Positions 1 through 7,372 of a stretch of DNA of 8,584 nucleotides are shown in pieces. The stretch is taken from NCBI GenBank assembly GCA_964528035.1, contig CAZGQY010000176.1, positions 1-8,584 on the forward strand, in the 5' to 3' direction. The position numbers and the translations under genes are program-made. The notes beneath the pieces were generated by a model. It made no database searches and was not told the origin of the DNA. It saw only the letters and a list, made by a program, of their open reading frames with translations. The stretch's first letter is position 1. Each line of letters opens with the position of its first letter. This DNA comes from CAZGQY01 sp964528035. Lineage in GTDB: Bacteria > Pseudomonadota > Gammaproteobacteria > Methylococcales > UBA1147.

Positions 1-10
1 CAACGCAGAA

Positions 11-61
11 GACGGACAATAAGACAAGTCAAGATTCGTATATTATTGAATCCTCTCTCCT
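11..61 (+). repeat. Left copy of long inverted repeat
   Basis: The 51 bases here match the reverse complement of the last 51 bases of the window (8534-8584). The first 45 are identical and 50 of 51 match overall; similarity then fades. The repeat contains an internal dyad, GATTC at 33-37 and GAATC at 48-52. Because the right copy runs to the last base of the window, the outer limit of the repeat is unknown; ten more bases (1-10) precede the left copy. It could be a dispersed repeat at which an assembly broke, or the outer ends of a mobile unit. No transposase lies next to it. Confidence 0.9.
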
Positions 62-95
62 AAGCTGAATCACTTCATTCTGAATGAATAAGTAG

Positions 96-305
96 AAAGA
101 AAACCAACCCAGCGATAAAAATCAAATAATAATTTGTCCCAATAATATTTTGTATATACTCAATGATCTATTAAATAGTTACTTGACAAAAGAATATTTT
201 ATTAGGAATGAATTTAAAACTGGCACGGAAACCGTCTGGGAGGCTGCCCAGGAGTGGTATATAGAAGTGGTTACAAACGGAAGAAGTTTAGAGTCTAATC
301 GATAA
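96..305 (+). pseudogene. Possible decayed reading frame, unidentified
   Basis: The stretch 62-418 has no convincing intact gene. One plus-strand frame stays open from just after a stop at 93-95 to TAA at 303-305. It has no ATG; only TTG codons (150, 183) could start it. Its second half translates with a protein-like composition (for example TETVWEAAQEWYIEVVTNGR), while the first half is low-complexity and Asn/Ile-rich. This could be the tail of a truncated gene cut by the adjacent repeat, or chance. A perfect TTGACA at 183-188 lies inside the frame, but no good -10 follows at the usual spacing. Two small back-to-back stems (225-235 and 236-251) also fall here. Confidence 0.2.
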
Positions 306-418
306 GAAGATGCGAATATTAGCCTGTGTTAATGATTTTCAAACGGGTCATGGGGCAAAATCCGCTTTTCCGCAGCAGGCTCTCTACTCTCGGACAGTTT
401 GCTACGGAATTTTGCTAT

Positions 419-1183
419 TTATTTCCAGAACATCAGGCGTTCTTTGATGCTTTTTTTCGTAGTCATCTGATCTTTATAATGTTCAATGTGTCGACTAATC
501 AAATCCTTTAGACTTAAAAATTCTCTGATGGTATTTACGGATTCTAAATTTTGGCGAAGTTGTCGGCTTAAGTCTTTTTCTTTTCCGCTATCCGGGTCAA
601 TATCGATAAACACTCTCGGATGTGATTTGAGTATTTCGTCAAATTGTCCTTTATAGGTTTTGCTTACTTCTAAAACTATTTCATAATCGATATCTCCTGT
701 ACTTTTCGCGGAAGCCGATTCGGTTCTCGGGCCGACAGCGATCGTTTCAATAATTTTTTTGTAACGGGTGACTTCCTCATCCTCCAGGTATGGAGGAAGC
801 AGTTCAATAAGTTTAATGAGTCTTGAGCGGTGTTCTTCATTTGGAGAGCGTCGTGTCTTATCAGTTTCATCGCTATGATCCGGTCTGGAAATTGAGGTAC
901 GATAGCGAGCAGTGTTTGTTTGTTGAGTTTTTAGATAGGCGGAGTTTGAACCGTGTATCGGTACAGAGAGGTTCTTTTTAACGGTTTCACTGGTGATCGT
1001 GACAATTTGGCTAAGTCCAAAATGTGCGTTGGTCGGGGATTCGATGAAATCGAATATATTCGATTTTATTTCAACATAGGATGATTGTTGCAGGCCTAGA
1101 TTTTTAACTGAGTTGTCCAGAATACTTGTGACCGCAGCTTTTTTTTCTGTTTCGAATGGGATGTCAGGGTCGGACATATTCAT
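419..1183 (-). CDS. Hypothetical soluble protein, 254 aa
   Basis: I do not recognise this protein. It is 254 residues, hydrophilic and highly charged, with no signal peptide and no membrane segment, so it is probably cytoplasmic. Residues 1-70 look folded. Residues 75-120 are rich in Ser, Thr, Asn, Arg and Asp and look like a flexible linker. Residues 121-150 (around LIKLIELLPPYLEDEE) and 165-254 look helical or mixed, ending in a basic, amphipathic tail (KKSIKERLMFWK). Two possible starts, M1 and M3, both lack a good Shine-Dalgarno; only a short GAG precedes each. It is alone on its strand, divergent from the membrane protein gene at 1398. A terminator-like hairpin lies in its leader. The frame is long and uninterrupted, which supports a real gene, but no function can be assigned. 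Confidence 0.7.
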   Translation of the reverse strand: MNMSDPDIPFETEKKAAVTSILDNSVKNLGLQQSSYVEIKSNIFDFIESPTNAHFGLSQIVTITSETVKKNLSVPIHGSNSAYLKTQQTNTARYRTSISRPDHSDETDKTRRSPNEEHRSRLIKLIELLPPYLEDEEVTRYKKIIETIAVGPRTESASAKSTGDIDYEIVLEVSKTYKGQFDEILKSHPRVFIDIDPDSGKEKDLSRQLRQNLESVNTIREFLSLKDLISRHIEHYKDQMTTKKSIKERLMFWK

Positions 1184-1220
1184 CTCGATCTAAAGAAGTT
1201 TAGGTAACGCTTATAGCGAT

Positions 1221-1252
1221 AAAAAAGAGTCTATTTATAACCAATAATAGAC
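1221..1252 (-). terminator. Terminator-like hairpin in leader of 419-1183 gene
   Basis: Read on the minus strand, a perfect 7-bp stem (GTCTATT at 1229-1235 on the plus strand pairing with AATAGAC at 1246-1252, 10-nt loop) is followed after two bases by six T residues (complement of 1221-1226). This is the form of an intrinsic terminator, though the stem is AT-rich and weak. It sits about 40 bases upstream of the minus-strand start at 1183. It could attenuate that gene or stop minus-strand read-through coming from mgtE. Confidence 0.35.
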
Positions 1253-1335
1253 CATTTCAGTTATTGCATTACGAATAATTGTTTAGCAGTCGGGTTACTC
1301 GGGCAAGGGTGTTGCAGAAAAATTCAGATAAATAG

Positions 1336-1378
1336 TTTTACACATCAGTAAAATTTACGCTGAGTAGATAAAATTTAC
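1336..1378 (+). promoter_or_regulatory. AT-rich direct and inverted repeats upstream of 1398
   Basis: The 10-mer TAAAATTTAC occurs at 1349-1358 and again at 1369-1378, exactly 20 bases apart (about two helical turns). TTTTAC at 1336-1341 and GTAAAA at 1348-1353 form an inverted pair. The second copy ends 19 bases before the ATG at 1398. Same-face spacing suggests a binding site for a dimeric regulator, but the AT-richness makes chance a real alternative. Confidence 0.3.
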
Positions 1379-1397
1379 AAAACGAATATGAGAATTT

Positions 1398-1931
1398 ATG
1401 TATAAATTGATGCCGGTTGTACCACTATTTACTTTGCTTTGTGTAATCATGGTGTATTTAGTGTGGGGAAATTCCCCGACACTGAGCACTATCAATAAAT
1501 CCTGGTTTTTTCTATTCGGACTATCGTTGACTGTTGTGAGTGGGGTTTTTGCGATATTTCGACGTTTCCAGTACAGGCAGGCTTATGACCTGTTTTTTGT
1601 CGGTTGTTTATGCTTCTGGTTTGTTTATTGGAGAGAGGTTTACCGGATTGATGCCCCTGTGTTTTCCTATTATCCTGTATATTTTGTGCTGTTGGTGGCT
1701 GTACTGACCCATGGGCTGGTGTATCAGTATGGACGAATGGATGAGATACAGTTCAAATTAATGCGATTAATCTATGACTCAGTTTTTTTTCATCCAACAT
1801 TCTTGTTTGTCCTGGTGATCATGAGTGTGTATTTTCGGGAATATTTTATTTTCTTTCCTATTGCCGTAACATTCAGCCTTATTCGCTGTTCTTTTGCAGT
1901 TATTTTTGATGAGCTAGGCTCAAAATTTTGA
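1398..1931 (+). CDS. Polytopic inner-membrane protein of unknown function
   Basis: This 177-residue protein is dominated by hydrophobic, aromatic-rich segments, probably six membrane spans at about residues 5-24, 35-54, 62-78, 91-112, 131-146 and 148-170. Short loops carry basic patches (RRFQYRQ near 55-61, and around 113-123). No family signature or catalytic motif is visible, so a role cannot be given. ATG 1398 has no clear Shine-Dalgarno; M5 (1410) is an alternative start. An ATG at 1388 opens a five-codon frame that ends inside the first codons of this gene. The stop at 1929-1931 is 8 bases from the stop of the convergent mgtE gene with no visible terminator between them, so the two transcripts probably overlap at their 3' ends. 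Confidence 0.75.
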   Translation: MYKLMPVVPLFTLLCVIMVYLVWGNSPTLSTINKSWFFLFGLSLTVVSGVFAIFRRFQYRQAYDLFFVGCLCFWFVYWREVYRIDAPVFSYYPVYFVLLVAVLTHGLVYQYGRMDEIQFKLMRLIYDSVFFHPTFLFVLVIMSVYFREYFIFFPIAVTFSLIRCSFAVIFDELGSKF

Positions 1932-1939
1932 GGGGATAA

Positions 1940-3298
1940 TTATGCTAAAAAGACTGTTGCGAGGCCTAGAAATGCCAGAAATCCAACCACATCGGTGACG
2001 GTCGTCAGCAATACTCCACCGGCGAGTGCCGGGTCAATTTCCAATTGATGGAGCACAAGAGGGATGATTGCGCCCGCTAGAGCCGCACATATTAAAGTGA
2101 TTATAATTGCGGCACCGATTAGAATGCCCAGATTGGTATTATTGAACCACAACGCAGCAATGGTTGCGACAACCAGTGCCCAAATGATCCCGTTTAGTAC
2201 ACCAACGGTGAGCTCTTTAAAGATCAATAGTCTGGCGTTGCTTCTGCCGATTTGTCTAAGTGCTAATCCACGAATAACCAAGGTCAGGGTTTGTGTGCCT
2301 GCGACCCCGCCCATACTGGCAACGATTGGCATCAGTATCGCCAGTGCAACCATTTTTTCAAGGGTCGGTTCAAACAAGCCGATGACCAGTGATGCTGCAA
2401 CGGCCGTTAGCAGGTTGACGCCCAACCATACTGCTCGACGTTTTGCACTTAGGGTAACAGGCGCGAACATATCCTGTTCTTCATCCAGGCCAGCCATGCT
2501 CATAATCGAATGATCAGCTTCATCGCGTATGACATCGACAACATCATCGATTGTTATGCGTCCCAGTAATTTCCCCTGGTTATCGATAACGGGTGCTGAT
2601 ATTAGATCATGTTGTTCGAACAGTAATGCTACTTCTGATGAAGGTAAGGTGGCTGGAATTGATTCCACATCGGTTAACATCAGGCTGGAAACTTTTTGTT
2701 CTTCACTATGGGTTAGAAGGGTTGCGAGGGGAAGTACGCCGAGGAGGAGATCCTTTCGATTAACAACCATCAGACTATCGGTCAGATCGGGAATTTCTCC
2801 GCGCAGGCGCAGATAACGCAAAACTGCATCCAGTGTGACATCCTGACGAATTGTCAGTGTATCGGTATTCATGAGGCCGCCCGCAGTATCGTCGTCGAAT
2901 AAAAGTACTGATTCCAGGCGCTGGCGATCCTGATTGTTCATGGAGTGCAGAAGTTGCTCAAGTGCGATGCTTGGGAGGTCATCGGCGATATCGGCGAGGT
3001 CGTCCGTTTCCAGGGTTTCTGCAGCGTCTACCAGGTCTCGGGTAGGAGTGGCATCAATCAGGCCATTGCGAACTTCATCATTGAGTTCGACCAATACCTC
3101 GCCACGCAATTTTGTATCGATCAGCTTCCAGGCGATTTCACGGTCACAGGGCTGCAGCGCCTCTAAAATCAGAGAGATTTCTGCTGGGTGAAGAGAGTTT
3201 AGATTGGAAGTAACACGTTTAAGATTACCGTGGTCGAGCCACTTACTGATTCGAAGCAGATGGTGTTCAATTTGGTCTTTGCGAGCGGTACGTGACAT
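1940..3298 (-). CDS. mgtE: Magnesium channel/transporter MgtE
   Basis: MgtE forms a homodimeric Mg2+ channel in the inner membrane, gated by Mg2+ binding to its cytosolic domains. The 452-residue length is normal for the family. Residues 1-135 form the helical N domain, with a typical LHPAEISLILEAL stretch at 36-48. Residues 140-265 are a tandem CBS pair (…SAPVIDNQGKLLGRITIDDV… at 234-253). A connecting plug helix leads to a five-span membrane domain at 288-452. The membrane hallmarks are present: the PIVASMGGVAGTQ motif at 324-336 and the pore segment GGVLLTTVTDVVGF at 427-440, where D436 corresponds to the Mg2+-binding pore aspartate known from Thermus MgtE. ATG 3298 gives a full N domain although no strong Shine-Dalgarno precedes it. 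The gene appears to be monocistronic, and no M-box riboswitch was recognised in the short leader. Confidence 0.97.
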   Translation of the reverse strand: MSRTARKDQIEHHLLRISKWLDHGNLKRVTSNLNSLHPAEISLILEALQPCDREIAWKLIDTKLRGEVLVELNDEVRNGLIDATPTRDLVDAAETLETDDLADIADDLPSIALEQLLHSMNNQDRQRLESVLLFDDDTAGGLMNTDTLTIRQDVTLDAVLRYLRLRGEIPDLTDSLMVVNRKDLLLGVLPLATLLTHSEEQKVSSLMLTDVESIPATLPSSEVALLFEQHDLISAPVIDNQGKLLGRITIDDVVDVIRDEADHSIMSMAGLDEEQDMFAPVTLSAKRRAVWLGVNLLTAVAASLVIGLFEPTLEKMVALAILMPIVASMGGVAGTQTLTLVIRGLALRQIGRSNARLLIFKELTVGVLNGIIWALVVATIAALWFNNTNLGILIGAAIIITLICAALAGAIIPLVLHQLEIDPALAGGVLLTTVTDVVGFLAFLGLATVFLA

Positions 3299-3390
3299 CG
3301 GTTTTGTCTGTGTGAAAGATAAGTGAGATCAACGATTCAAAAATGATTAATAGACAGTATGTATATTTGAGCCGTTAAGTGATACTAACA

Positions 3391-3400
3391 GTAATATTAC
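3391..3400. promoter_or_regulatory. Perfect 10-bp palindrome upstream of mgtE
   Basis: GTAATATTAC is a perfect palindrome lying 93 bases upstream of the mgtE start, in a gene-free stretch (3299-3430) that must contain the mgtE promoter. It could be an operator. It is AT-rich and short, so the call is weak. The 7-mer TGATACT occurs on either side of it (near 3380 and 3413). Confidence 0.2.
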
Positions 3401-3452
3401 CAAAACTGAAAATGATACTTTACCTTGTTTGTAAAACTCCGGTAAACCCCAT

Positions 3453-3641
3453 CTACCGCCAAACGGTGGTAAGAGATAAACTGAGGCGGGGTGCCTTACA
3501 ACAGGGACACACCTTATCTTTTTCCTGGACATCCAGTTCGATCCGCTCACGCGCCAGTGTCTTTGGTAACGGGTTTCTTTTCGGTTTACGCCGCTCTTCG
3601 CCTGTACCGATCTCCAGTTTTCTTGTTCTTTCTTCAACCAT
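3453..3641 (-). pseudogene. IS66 transposase (TnpC) fragment
   Basis: A 62-codon remnant of the IS66 TnpC transposase. Residues about 14-50 match the region leading into the IS66 zinc-finger: a basic RRKPKRNPLPKTLARERIEL stretch, then DKVCPCC with the paired cysteines. In intact TnpC this is followed by the DDE catalytic domain, which is absent. After CCKAP the frame runs into the element's right terminus and stops. The start (ATG 3641) has a strong GGAGGAG ribosome site. The long coiled-coil N-terminus normal for TnpC also seems shortened, so there may be two internal deletions. It cannot be an active transposase. Confidence 0.75.
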
Positions 3642-3696
3642 ATGCTCCTCCGGTCTGTTGGTGCCTCCGGGGAGTGTAGGGAATCTTTAGGTCTCG
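3623..3696 (-). repeat. 74-bp perfect inverted repeat, copy 1
   Basis: This segment is the exact reverse complement of 7716-7789 over 74 bases, with divergence on both sides (plus-strand C at 3622 against the A-run after 7789, and A against G beyond the other edge on the minus strand). It covers the leader, the Shine-Dalgarno and the first six codons of the IS66 transposase fragment. With copy 2 it brackets the c-di-GMP gene. Confidence 0.95.
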
Positions 3697-3847
3697 TTTC
3701 TACTATATCTGATGAGAGAAATATGAGATAGAATAGAATCTGGGTGTAGTAACCTTAACTGTAAAATTTAAAGACTTTGTTTGCGTTTATTGTTGATTTT
3801 TAATACAAGGGTTAATAATAGGCTACGTAAGGTAGCTGTTGGCAAAT

Positions 3848-3877
3848 CGTATTTGTTGGTTACCAATAACTAATACG
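3848..3877. promoter_or_regulatory. Extended dyad just upstream of the c-di-GMP gene
   Basis: CGTATT at 3848-3853 pairs with AATACG at 3872-3877. Inside them GTT pairs with AAC, and TTGGT/ACCAA (3856-3860 and 3862-3866) forms an 11-bp near-palindrome around a central T, with a three-base offset on the right side. The dyad ends 17 bases before ATG 3895, so it could be a repressor operator or a 5'-UTR hairpin masking translation initiation. The gene itself has no strong Shine-Dalgarno. A smaller inverted pair, GCTAC/GTAGC, lies nearby at about 3822-3836. The rest of 3697-3847 shows nothing I can name. Confidence 0.4.
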
Positions 3878-3894
3878 AACAGAACTATAACACT

Positions 3895-6800
3895 ATGCCA
3901 TCTAAACTAGTGATTTCTAACCTAGCGGTCGCACTAAGCTATTTCATCGCTGGACAAGCCGGATTATTATTGGCAATTCCACCAAGTAACGCAGCAGCGG
4001 TCTGGCCTGCTGCTGGCGTCGCTTTAGCTGCAATTCTCATCTCTGGAAATAAAATATTACCTGGCATATTGCTCGGTGGTGTTTTGGTTCAAACCGCGTC
4101 ATTTCTTGATCCCTCCAGCACTGAAAAGATAATTTCATCAGTGTTAATTGGAACTGTTATCTCAACAGGGGGAGTGTGCCAGGGATGGCTAGGTTCAATA
4201 TTAGTGCAGCGGATTCTAGAGCGTGATGTAGCATTATTAAAAGAACGCTCCATTATCTTGTTCTGTTTATTGGCAGGGCCTGTGAGTTGCGTAATTTCAG
4301 CGACTATTGGGATTTCCACATTATTTTTTCAAGGCATATTAAATACCGCTGATTTACTTCTTGCTTGGAGTACATGGTGGATCGGTGATTCTATTGGCAC
4401 TCTTATTTTTACGCCTATCATATTGTGCTTTTATGGGAATCCTCATGATCTTTGGAGTCAACGAATAAAAAATGTTGCCCTGCCCTTGTGTATTCTTACT
4501 TTAATCGCTTTCATCGCGTTTAAATTTTCATACCAACAGGAAATGCAATCCATTGAAGAAGAATTTGAGAGGAATTCGCTGCAATTTACTAGAGAGTTAA
4601 ATGATAGTATCGAGATTCATATTAAAAGCACTAATGATGTGAAGCGGTTATTTGATAATTTAAATGAAGTATCAGCGGAAATATTTGCTCGCTATACGCA
4701 ACCTATATTGTTACAAAACACTCAGATACAGGCACTCGAGTGGATACCTAAGGTGCTTCATAACAATCGTGTAAATTTTGAAGATAGCTTAGGCAAATCC
4801 ATTGCAGTACCTGGTGAAAATGAAGAGATGGTGACTTCCCCCGTAAAGGAAATTTATTTCCCTGTTCAGTTTCTCGAACCCTATGCAGGTAACGAAAATG
4901 CCTATGGTTATGACGTGCGAAATAATCCAAATTCACGAAGGACGACCAAAACAGCCTGTGAATCTGGTCAGATTTCTGTAACCGATAGCCTTAAGCTTGT
5001 ACAAGATAAGAAAAATCAACTTGGCCTTGTATTTTATGCGCCGGTGTACAAAAAAAATGTAGTGGGTGAATCTAAAAATACCTGTGAAGCTTTAGCGGGT
5101 TTTGCTGCAAGCGTATTTCGTCTCGAATATGAAATAAATAACATTCATAAGAGGTTACCTAAATCAAAATTATTAGTTTCATTAAAAAACCATTCGCGGG
5201 TTTTTTATAGTGATAAAGAGATTGAAGGACATAGCATACCAAATCAGTTTCAATTTAAGCGTGTCTATGAAATACCAGTTGCAAATCAGCGTTGGAAGAT
5301 ACTCTTTTCTCCTGCAGAAGGATTTATCTCCCTTTATTCTTCATGGACGATATGGTTGATTATCGTGGGTGGATTATTGATTGCCGCACTTTCGGGTATT
5401 GGGTTATTGATGTTGACAGGCCGTGCTTTACGTACCGAAGAACTGATTAAGGTAAGAACTACAGAGTTACAGCGTGAAGTTAACGTACGCAAGCAGGCGG
5501 AAGATTATTTAACAGACAGAACGAATCAACTCTTAGACAATCAAAAAATGCTTTTTGATTTAGCCAAGACAGATTATTCATACAAGAAAAAGCCATTCGA
5601 TCAGATCATTAGGGCAGATGCAGAGCAATTAAAAATCGCTCGAGTGAGCGTTTGGCTTTTCAATCAAGAACGCTCACAACTTGTTTGCAAATCCCTGTAT
5701 CAGGAAAGGGAACATAAGAGTGAAGAATTAATATTTAACATTCATGATTATCCAAAATATTTCCGTGCATTGGAGGAAAATGGTTATATATCGGCAGACA
5801 ATGCTACTACTGATTTGAGAACGAGTGAATTTAGTGAGCATTATTTAGCACCTTTTGGTATCACATCAATGTTGGATGTACCTATTAAAATTCAAGGAGA
5901 GATGGTTGGAATCGTTTGTCATGAGCATATTGGTGAGAACAGGAAATGGACAGTAGAAGAAGAAGACTTTGCAAAATCCATCGCCGATTTGTGTGCACTT
6001 GTTTTAGTATCAATCGAGCACGTACGGGCTGAGAATAAGCTCACATTTCAGGCAAATCATGATGCTTTAACAGGACTGGTTAACCGACGCGTGTTTGAAA
6101 ATCGCACCGAGCGATTGCTTTCAACTATAAAACGGGACAAGTGTGACCATGCCATGTGTTATCTTGATCTTGACCAGTTCAAGGTAGTTAACGACACTTG
6201 CGGACATACCTCTGGGGATGAACTGTTACGCCAAATTAGCTCGCTTTTACTGGAAACAGTGAGACATCGCGATACGCTGGCCCGCTTGGGGGGTGATGAA
6301 TTTGGCGTCTTGATGGAACACTGTTCACTTGATGATGCCCATCGTGTCGCTACATCATTACTAAAGGCCCTGGAAGATTACCAATTTACATGGGAAGGGC
6401 GCAGCTTCAAGATCGGGGTAAGTATTGGTCTAGTTGCCATTACCGAGATTGTTCCTAATTTTACTGAACTATTAAGACAGGCGGACGCTGCATGCTATGT
6501 GGCGAAAGATTTAGGTCGTAACTGTATTCATGTATATCGATCCGAAGATGTGAATCTGGCCCAGCGTCATGGTGAGATGCAGTGGGTAACACGCATCCAA
6601 CAAGCACTGGAAGAAGATTGCTTCTGTCTTTATGCACAAGCCATTGTGCCACTTGATAACAGTCAAGAGAAACATTATGAAATCCTAGTCAGAATGATCG
6701 ATGAACAAGGTAAGATCACTCCGCCAGGGGCTTTTTTACCGGCAGCTGAGCGTTATAGTCAAGCAGAACTAATCGATCGCTGGGTAATTGAAAATATATT

Positions 6801-7344
6801 GAAAATATTGATAGATAATCCAGCCTTTTTTAAACAAACCAACCTTATCTCTATCAACCTGTCAGGTCAGTCAATAACGAAATTCGACTTTTTGAACTTT
6901 ATTACGTCACAATTAATGGTATCTGCAATAGATAGTAATAAACTCTGTTTTGAAATCACAGAAACGGCAGCAATCGCCAATTTGAGTACAGCAAAAAAAT
7001 TCATTTCTACATTAAAGGGATTGGGTTGTCGATTTGCACTGGATGATTTTGGGAGCGGATTATCCTCATTCGGTTACTTAAAGAATCTGCCTGTTGATTA
7101 TTTAAAAATAGATGGCATGTTTGTCAAAGATATTGTTGACGATCCAATTGACTATGCAATGGTGAAATCGATTAACGAAATAGGTCAGGTAATGGGAATG
7201 AAAACCATTGCTGAGTTTGTGGAGAATGACAAAATCAAAGCTATTTTGAGTGAAGTCGGTGTTGACTATGCCCAAGGGTATGGTATCGCTAAACCACAGT
7301 CAATTAATGCTGTAATAGATAGCGTTTTAAAAGAGAAGGCATAA
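3895..7344 (+). CDS. MASE1-CHASE-GAF-GGDEF-EAL c-di-GMP cyclase/phosphodiesterase
   Basis: A 1149-residue inner-membrane sensor enzyme that makes and/or degrades cyclic di-GMP. Order of parts: MASE1 multi-span sensor (about 5-200), periplasmic CHASE ligand-binding domain (about 225-470, with IQALEWIPKV), a membrane span at 484-510, a coiled coil (512-553), a GAF domain (about 555-712), GGDEF (about 720-860) and EAL (about 893-1140). The cyclase motif GGDEF is intact at 799-803, with an inhibitory RxxD site at 790-793. The EAL domain has E929-I-L, N988, E1020, D1050-D1051 (DDFG), K1071, E1107/E1110 and Q1127, all residues expected for metal binding and catalysis; EIL for EAL is a common active variant. 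Both activities are therefore plausible, although many such fusions use one mainly. ATG 3895 starts directly before the first membrane span but has no clear Shine-Dalgarno. The gene stands alone between two IS66 remnants. The ligands of MASE1 and CHASE cannot be told. Confidence 0.95.
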   Translation: MPSKLVISNLAVALSYFIAGQAGLLLAIPPSNAAAVWPAAGVALAAILISGNKILPGILLGGVLVQTASFLDPSSTEKIISSVLIGTVISTGGVCQGWLGSILVQRILERDVALLKERSIILFCLLAGPVSCVISATIGISTLFFQGILNTADLLLAWSTWWIGDSIGTLIFTPIILCFYGNPHDLWSQRIKNVALPLCILTLIAFIAFKFSYQQEMQSIEEEFERNSLQFTRELNDSIEIHIKSTNDVKRLFDNLNEVSAEIFARYTQPILLQNTQIQALEWIPKVLHNNRVNFEDSLGKSIAVPGENEEMVTSPVKEIYFPVQFLEPYAGNENAYGYDVRNNPNSRRTTKTACESGQISVTDSLKLVQDKKNQLGLVFYAPVYKKNVVGESKNTCEALAGFAASVFRLEYEINNIHKRLPKSKLLVSLKNHSRVFYSDKEIEGHSIPNQFQFKRVYEIPVANQRWKILFSPAEGFISLYSSWTIWLIIVGGLLIAALSGIGLLMLTGRALRTEELIKVRTTELQREVNVRKQAEDYLTDRTNQLLDNQKMLFDLAKTDYSYKKKPFDQIIRADAEQLKIARVSVWLFNQERSQLVCKSLYQEREHKSEELIFNIHDYPKYFRALEENGYISADNATTDLRTSEFSEHYLAPFGITSMLDVPIKIQGEMVGIVCHEHIGENRKWTVEEEDFAKSIADLCALVLVSIEHVRAENKLTFQANHDALTGLVNRRVFENRTERLLSTIKRDKCDHAMCYLDLDQFKVVNDTCGHTSGDELLRQISSLLLETVRHRDTLARLGGDEFGVLMEHCSLDDAHRVATSLLKALEDYQFTWEGRSFKIGVSIGLVAITEIVPNFTELLRQADAACYVAKDLGRNCIHVYRSEDVNLAQRHGEMQWVTRIQQALEEDCFCLYAQAIVPLDNSQEKHYEILVRMIDEQGKITPPGAFLPAAERYSQAELIDRWVIENILKILIDNPAFFKQTNLISINLSGQSITKFDFLNFITSQLMVSAIDSNKLCFEITETAAIANLSTAKKFISTLKGLGCRFALDDFGSGLSSFGYLKNLPVDYLKIDGMFVKDIVDDPIDYAMVKSINEIGQVMGMKTIAEFVENDKIKAILSEVGVDYAQGYGIAKPQSINAVIDSVLKEKA

Positions 7345-7372
7345 CCCTTCTAGCTATTTAGGTGGTTTTTTT
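7345..7372 (+). terminator. Possible terminator after the c-di-GMP gene
   Basis: Immediately after the TAA at 7342-7344 an imperfect stem (AACC near 7343-7346 against GGTT near 7364-7367, with partial inner pairing) runs into seven T residues at 7366-7372. The stem is poor, so the nearby long hairpin may be the real 3' end. Confidence 0.3.

Larger units (their letters stand above)
3431..3696 (-). mobile_element. IS66-family element, internally deleted remnant
   Basis: This is the wreck of an IS66-family insertion sequence lying on the minus strand. Its low-coordinate end (3431-3459) begins GTAA, as IS66 termini do, and matches 7688-7716 at 27 of 29 positions. Its body holds a transposase fragment (3453-3641). 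Its high-coordinate part (3623-3696) is identical over 74 bases to 7716-7789. The matching 29-base outer terminus expected beyond 3696 is missing here but is present next to the other copy. Full IS66 elements are far longer, so most of the transposase has been deleted. No 8-bp target duplication was found. Confidence 0.75.

Noticed and set aside
1..13. First bases resemble a cDNA or amplification adaptor end
   Set aside because: The match is about ten bases and breaks immediately, so chance is the simpler reading.
183..215. Perfect TTGACA as a promoter for a small RNA with two hairpins (225-251)
   Set aside because: No acceptable -10 lies 16-18 bases downstream, and the stems are only 4-5 bp, so it is left as a note under the decayed frame.
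326..511. Plus-strand 61-codon frame overlapping the end of the 254-aa gene
   Set aside because: It overlaps the longer minus-strand gene, has no ribosome site and no recognisable similarity.
2064..2513. Plus-strand open frame inside mgtE
   Set aside because: It is the antisense shadow of conserved mgtE membrane-domain codons. Its translation is low-complexity and it has no gene context.
3299..3430. Possible Mg2+ riboswitch before mgtE
   Set aside because: The leader is short and no M-box-like conserved structure could be drawn.
3697..3894. c-di-GMP riboswitch upstream of the GGDEF-EAL gene
   Set aside because: The conserved GEMM core and paired stems are not seen; only a simple dyad is present.
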